A stretch of DNA of 21,255 nucleotides, from positions 1 through 21,255 of the forward strand of contig CAUBKG010000038.1 in NCBI GenBank assembly GCA_958436475.1, in the 5' to 3' direction. The notes under the pieces were generated by a model that was given only the letters and a program-made list of their open reading frames with translations, was not told the DNA's origin and did no database searches. Positions within the stretch are counted from its first letter, which is position 1. Each line of letters begins with the position of its first letter. The translations under genes were made by a program, and so were the position numbers. Shown one piece after another: positions 17,978 to 21,255 of this stretch. Source of the stretch: an uncultured Clostridia bacterium. Lineage in GTDB: Bacteria > Bacillota > Clostridia > Oscillospirales > Acutalibacteraceae.

Positions 17978-19213
17978 TTATTGTTTCCTGCGTTTTGCCG
18001 ATGATGCGGCGAGTTCTTCAATAGCCTCCAGATAATCTGCCGCAATGCGTTCGGAGTTGAAATGCCGGTCGGCATATTCACAGCCGTTTTGACCCAGCCG
18101 CTTCGCTTCATCCGGATGCGCCCGGAGCCACCGGATTTTTTTCGCTAACTGCTCCGGCCTTTCGGGCTCGCAGTAAAACCCGCAGTCTGCCCGGTCGATA
18201 AGCTCGCGGCAGATACCGTCCACCGTGTGCAGGATGGGCTTTGCAAAGGACATATATTCGAAAATTTTTGAAGGGTAAACCAGCTTCATGCTTTCCGCGC
18301 GCAGCAGGCTTGCAACGCAGACGTCGCACGAGCGGATCAGCTCGCAGGCCTCCGGCAGGGAACAGTTCGGAAGGAACAGCACGTTCGTAAGCCCCTGCTC
18401 CTCGGCGGAACGAATCAGGTTCTCGCGGTCGAAGCCGCTTCCGGCAAACAAAAAGAAGAAATCCGGGTCGCCCTTGAGCAGCCTTGCCACATCCAGAATC
18501 TGCGTGAGCTTGGCGGCATAGCCGTGATTGCCGAAATAACCGATCACGAATTTGCCCGGTATGCCGAGGTCGTTACGGATCTGCGCGGGCTCCTGCGTGA
18601 GGGTCACGAGCAGCTTATCCGGCGAATTGGGGAAATAGCGGATTTTTTCTTCCGCCACGCCTAATTTCAGAAGATAATCCCGGTAAGCGGGGGTTACCAC
18701 CGCGATCAGGTCGGCGGCGCGGTAAGCGCGCTTTTCCAGCCGCCGGCTCAGCCAAATGAGGGGGCGGCTGCGAAGAAGGCCCAGGTCGATGGCGTTTTCC
18801 GGCCAGAGGTCCCTTAGGTCCAGAACGAGCGGGCGGTGCAGCACATGCTTGAGGAGAATGGCTGTTCCCGCCAGGGAAAGGGGAGGAGAAGAAAGCAGGA
18901 TTGCATCCGCATCCCGCTCGTGCAGGGCGGCAAAAAAGGAACGGACGCCGAAGGAACAATAGGAAGCGAGCCGGCTGAAGATATTCCCGCGCTTTCCCCG
19001 AAAGGAGGAGATGCGCCGGATGTGGATGCCTCCCGATGCGGGACCGGGAGGCGCCTCGTCAGAGCCGGCAGGCTCTCCGTGCTGGGTATATCGGCTGCAG
19101 ATGATCGTGCAGCCCGCCCCTCTGCGTGCAAACAGCTGGGTCAGCCGGTTGAAGCGCGATACCCCGCCCTGCGTTTGGGACAAAAAATATTGATACACGA
19201 TTAAAAGCTTCAT
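17978..19213 (-). CDS. Family 4 glycosyltransferase, WcaI/WbuB-like
   Basis: The 411-residue GT-B glycosyltransferase begins MKLLIVYQYFLSQTQGGVSRF, a typical N-terminus of GT4 enzymes of surface polysaccharide assembly. The N-terminal domain has LVLDLRDLWPENAIDLG, characteristic of WcaI/WbuB-type enzymes, then IAVVTPAYRDYLLKLGV and FPNSPD. The donor domain has FVIGYFGNHGYAAKLTQ, FFFLFAGSGFDRENL and YPSKIFEYMSFAKPILH, which carries the conserved glutamate. The usual product would be an exopolysaccharide or lipid-linked oligosaccharide; donor and acceptor are unknown. The ATG at 19213 lies 8 nt after GAGG; the open frame upstream runs through a palindromic leader and is not supported. It stands alone between its own promoter and terminator, not within a polysaccharide cluster. 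Confidence 0.88.
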   Translation of the reverse strand: MKLLIVYQYFLSQTQGGVSRFNRLTQLFARRGAGCTIICSRYTQHGEPAGSDEAPPGPASGGIHIRRISSFRGKRGNIFSRLASYCSFGVRSFFAALHERDADAILLSSPPLSLAGTAILLKHVLHRPLVLDLRDLWPENAIDLGLLRSRPLIWLSRRLEKRAYRAADLIAVVTPAYRDYLLKLGVAEEKIRYFPNSPDKLLVTLTQEPAQIRNDLGIPGKFVIGYFGNHGYAAKLTQILDVARLLKGDPDFFFLFAGSGFDRENLIRSAEEQGLTNVLFLPNCSLPEACELIRSCDVCVASLLRAESMKLVYPSKIFEYMSFAKPILHTVDGICRELIDRADCGFYCEPERPEQLAKKIRWLRAHPDEAKRLGQNGCEYADRHFNSERIAADYLEAIEELAASSAKRRKQ

Positions 19214-19240
19214 ATTTGTTTCCTCACCCCGCTCGAAATA

Positions 19241-19320
19241 TGGTATCATATCTGCAAAGCAGATATGATACCTGCCTGATGCCCCCGCGCCGCGGAGCGG
19301 CAGGATGGGCAATGATACCA
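19241..19320 (-). promoter_or_regulatory. Structured leader with competing hairpins before the glycosyltransferase
   Basis: The block has three arms. A perfect 14-bp inverted repeat (GGTATCATATCTGC 19242-19255, GCAGATATGATACC 19259-19272) with a 3-nt loop ends 28 nt before the ATG. A third arm, ATGATACCA at 19312-19320, is complementary to TGGTATCAT at 19241-19249, so in the minus-strand RNA it can compete for the same strand of the hairpin. Between them lies a GC-rich hairpin (GCCGC 19289-19293 with GCGGC 19297-19301). This could be an RNA switch or a pair of operator sites; the same ends also look like 9-bp terminal inverted repeats of an 80-bp element. No match to a known riboswitch was recognised. 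Confidence 0.5.
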
Positions 19321-19433
19321 TTCGCGCTCCGCGTTCAAGTTATAATAAGAAAGGAAGGGAAAGGGGCGGCGATGCGGCCGGCCGCCGGTGCTTTCCGAGA
19401 GGCGGGCGCCGGCCGAAAAAAGCTAACAGATTT

Positions 19434-19442
19434 AGTATACCA
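19434..19442 (-). promoter_or_regulatory. Extended -10 promoter candidate for the second glycosyltransferase
   Basis: Minus-strand TGGTATACT (19442-19434) is an extended -10 element; the -35 position holds only a poor GTGCAA. Transcription from about 19427 would give a 5' leader of about 214 nt that includes the structured block at 19241-19320. No better promoter was seen on this strand in the 594-bp gap. Confidence 0.45.
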
Positions 19443-19728
19443 CAATATATGGGGATTTGCACGGCGGCCCTGCGAGATATGGAAAAATCGCCAAAAGGGA
19501 GGGACGAGCCAAAAAGATTTCAAAATTTTTGTTGAAAAAATCCAGTGCGTCAAATAACAGCAGGCAAAGTTGTGCAAAACAGCAATAAGAAACGGCAGAA
19601 AATGGGCTTCCAGGTGGAAAAAAGCAGGATTATTCTTCTAAAAAAGAAAAACTAAAAATTTTTATTGTTAAAATTGAAGTAAAATCTAAAAAATTTTTAA
19701 AAAAATATATAAACTATGAATTAAGGGT

Positions 19729-19757
19729 TTGACAATTTAAACAATTTGGGTTACTAT
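19729..19757 (+). promoter_or_regulatory. Sigma-A promoter of the leucine-rich-repeat gene
   Basis: Perfect TTGACA at 19729-19734 and TACTAT at 19752-19757 with a 17-nt spacer lie directly downstream of AT-rich tracts that could act as an UP element. The start near 19764 leaves a 45-nt leader before the GTG. Confidence 0.85.
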
Positions 19758-19808
19758 TGTACAGGCATTCTTGTGCTGATTTAAACTCTATTTAAGGGGG
19801 ACAAATTT

Positions 19809-21255
19809 GTGAAAAGGGCAATAAGTGTAATGGTGGCAGTTCTCATGCTGTTATCCATGATCGTCGTTTTCCCTGTGTCCGCGGCAGGCACCAGCCTGGT
19901 TCCCGATGCGAACCTTGCGGCAGCCATCCGAACGGAACTCAATAAGGGCGCAAACGACGACATCTCCGCGGCCGATCTGGCGCGAGTTGAGGGTCTTAAC
20001 ATCTATAATCAGAAGATCTCCAACTACACCGGTCTCGAAAAATGTACGAATCTGAAAGACCTCGTTCTCATCGGGACAGGGCTCACCAGCCTGAATTCCC
20101 TGCCTTCGATGCAGAACCTCACCTTCCTGGACGTTTCTTATAACAGCCAGCTGAAAAGCGTGAGCGGGATCGCTTCGAAGTTCCCGAACCTGACTGCTCT
20201 GGCCGTCAGCTCCTGCGGGATTTCCGATATTTCCCCGGTCGCTTCTCTCAAGGGCCTCACCAAGCTGAGCGCTTATGAGAACCAACTGACGGACGTTTCT
20301 TCTCTCAAGGGTCTCACCGCCCTGTATGAGCTGAACCTCGCCGACAACCAGATTGCAGACATCAGCGCTCTGGCTTCCCTCACGAAGCTCGAATCTCTCG
20401 ATGTTTCCAGCAACAAGCTGCGCAGCATCTCCGCCATCGCGAACATGAGCCTCAAGTTCATCCGCGTGGAGAGAAACTATCTGGATGTTACCGCTGGTTC
20501 TGAAACCATGAATCTCCTTGCTCCGTACATGACTTCTTCCATGCTGGAGAACCAGGATCTCGTGTACCTCCCGCAGAACGCAGCTCCCGTCGATCCGACG
20601 ACCGAGCCTTCTACGGAGCCTACCGTTCCTTCTACGGAGCCCACCACCGAGCCGACCACTCCATCTGAGCCGGCCGATGGCGAATATGTGTTCCCCGATA
20701 AGAATACCGGCATGATCGATAACTACGAGCGTGATCTTCTCACCGAATTCCCTGAGGAAGACGGGCGCCCGCTGTGGGCTGCAGCTCGTCCGGCCAACAC
20801 CGGCCTCACGAACGGCATCTTCGAGTATTCCTATACCGGCGGCCGTTATCAGCTGGGTGAAGGCGCGAATGCTTACTGCTACGGCTATTATGGCACGGGC
20901 GCAAGCATCAACCCGAACGATTTCAGATATCTCGTTATCCGCATGAAGGGTGCGAACGGCGGCGAAGGCAGCAGCTTTGGCCTGAGCAGCGCCTATAATC
21001 CCGATTGTGAAGTTGCGCATCCCGAGTATAAGCTCTTCTCTGATATGATCGGACCGGACGGCAAGAAGATCAAGGCCGTTACCACCGATTGGCAGTATTT
21101 CGTCATCGACCTGAAGAACAGCGCGAACGGTCTTACCTTCGATCATCCCTCCGTTTCGCTTTCCTTCACGTTTGACCGCGGTATTGCCGGCACGATTTAC
21201 TTTGATGAAATCTTCCTCTGCAACGAATACACGGTTGTGGAGCCCAGCACGGAGC
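19809..21255 (+). CDS. Secreted leucine-rich-repeat protein with TEP linker (3' end beyond window)
   Basis: The frame opens with GTG at 19809, 8 nt after AAGGGGG, and runs unbroken for 482 codons to the window end. MKRAISVMVAVLMLLSMIVVFPVSAAG is a signal peptide, cleaved near residue 25-26. Residues about 60-230 are internalin-like 22-residue leucine-rich repeats (LTKLSAYENQLTDVSSLKGL, LYELNLADNQIADISALASL, LESLDVSSNKLRSISAI). A low-complexity linker of repeated TEP/STEP units follows (about 259-292). Residues about 293-475 form a beta-rich domain with FRYLVIRMKG, WQYFVIDLKNS and GTIYFDEIFL, resembling galactose-binding/CBM-type sandwiches. A second TEP linker starts at the edge. The protein is probably an exported surface or carbohydrate-binding protein; the C-terminal anchor is unseen. 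Codon use is strongly biased (CTC, AAG, TCT, CGC), suggesting high expression. Confidence 0.88.
   Translation, partial: MKRAISVMVAVLMLLSMIVVFPVSAAGTSLVPDANLAAAIRTELNKGANDDISAADLARVEGLNIYNQKISNYTGLEKCTNLKDLVLIGTGLTSLNSLPSMQNLTFLDVSYNSQLKSVSGIASKFPNLTALAVSSCGISDISPVASLKGLTKLSAYENQLTDVSSLKGLTALYELNLADNQIADISALASLTKLESLDVSSNKLRSISAIANMSLKFIRVERNYLDVTAGSETMNLLAPYMTSSMLENQDLVYLPQNAAPVDPTTEPSTEPTVPSTEPTTEPTTPSEPADGEYVFPDKNTGMIDNYERDLLTEFPEEDGRPLWAAARPANTGLTNGIFEYSYTGGRYQLGEGANAYCYGYYGTGASINPNDFRYLVIRMKGANGGEGSSFGLSSAYNPDCEVAHPEYKLFSDMIGPDGKKIKAVTTDWQYFVIDLKNSANGLTFDHPSVSLSFTFDRGIAGTIYFDEIFLCNEYTVVEPSTE

Larger units (their letters stand above)
19214..19808. other. Divergent intergenic region
   Basis: The 595-bp gap holds, from left to right, the glycosyltransferase ribosome site, the palindromic leader (19241-19320), a GC-rich stretch to about 19425, the minus-strand extended -10, and an unremarkable stretch to about 19560. 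A strongly AT-rich stretch with phased A/T tracts (about 19636-19720) then leads to the plus-strand promoter at 19729-19757. A 61-codon frame at 19372-19557 has a passable ribosome site but no convincing promoter or recognisable product and is not called. Confidence 0.6.

Noticed and set aside
19372..19557. 61-codon plus-strand frame with GGGG five bases before ATG and TATAAT upstream
   Set aside because: No -35 element fits the TATAAT, the product (MRPAAGAFREAGAG to VEKIQCVK) matches nothing known to me, and it lies in the leader of the opposite-strand gene.
19851..21146. 431-codon open frame on the minus strand across the leucine-rich-repeat gene
   Set aside because: It is antisense to a frame with signal peptide, repeats and promoter; its translation has no domain pattern and arises from the biased codons of the true gene.

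Overview
The window reads as chromosomal DNA of a GC-rich, Gram-positive anaerobe of the Clostridia, most likely Oscillospiraceae/Ruminococcaceae-like. The support is hprK, whiA and rapZ in one cluster, a T-box leader upstream of an amino-acid ABC transporter, AGGAGG-type ribosome binding sites with frequent GTG/TTG starts, a DUF421/DUF4363 pair, and a surface protein with Thr-Glu-Pro linkers. The genus assignment is inference. No rRNA, tRNA, CRISPR array, transposase or phage gene was seen.

Layout. (1) 1-1863, minus strand: a TrpXY-type ABC importer (permease cut by the window edge, plus a lipoprotein binding protein). It sits behind a complete T-box riboswitch with its own sigma-A promoter. 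(2) 1915-11872, minus strand: a long co-directional cluster of hprK, ROK sugar kinase, murB, rapZ, whiA, dnaE, a shikimate-kinase-like gene and an unrecognised membrane protein built from two copies of one module. Gaps are short or overlapping, and a strong promoter lies before hprK. The cluster joins carbon-flux control (HprK, ROK kinase, RapZ), wall precursor synthesis (MurB), division/sporulation control (WhiA) and replication (DnaE). yvcK, often found between rapZ and whiA, is absent, and a 108-bp spacer with a strong hairpin stands there. (3) 11918-13297, plus strand: a family 4 glycosyltransferase divergent from hprK, closed by a strong terminator. (4) 13382-14442, plus: a translationally coupled DUF421/YetF-DUF4363 membrane pair. 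(5) 14622-15241, plus: a ferritin-like di-iron protein, with a bidirectional terminator shared with the convergent copA. (6) 15248-17843, minus: a copper P-type ATPase with metal-binding domains at both ends. The C-terminal one is preceded by a good internal Shine-Dalgarno site and could be made as a free CopZ chaperone. (7) 17897-19442, minus: a second family 4 glycosyltransferase whose roughly 210-nt leader holds a perfect 14-bp hairpin and a competing third arm. (8) 19729-end, plus: a secreted leucine-rich-repeat protein with a TEP-rich linker and a beta-sandwich-like domain, cut by the window end.

The cluster from hprK to dnaE is conventional. The points most worth a second look are the CopA-CopZ fusion with an internal start, the switch-like leader of the second glycosyltransferase, the duplicated membrane protein, the shikimate-kinase-like protein lacking a key arginine, and the T-box whose specifier can be read as Trp or Met.
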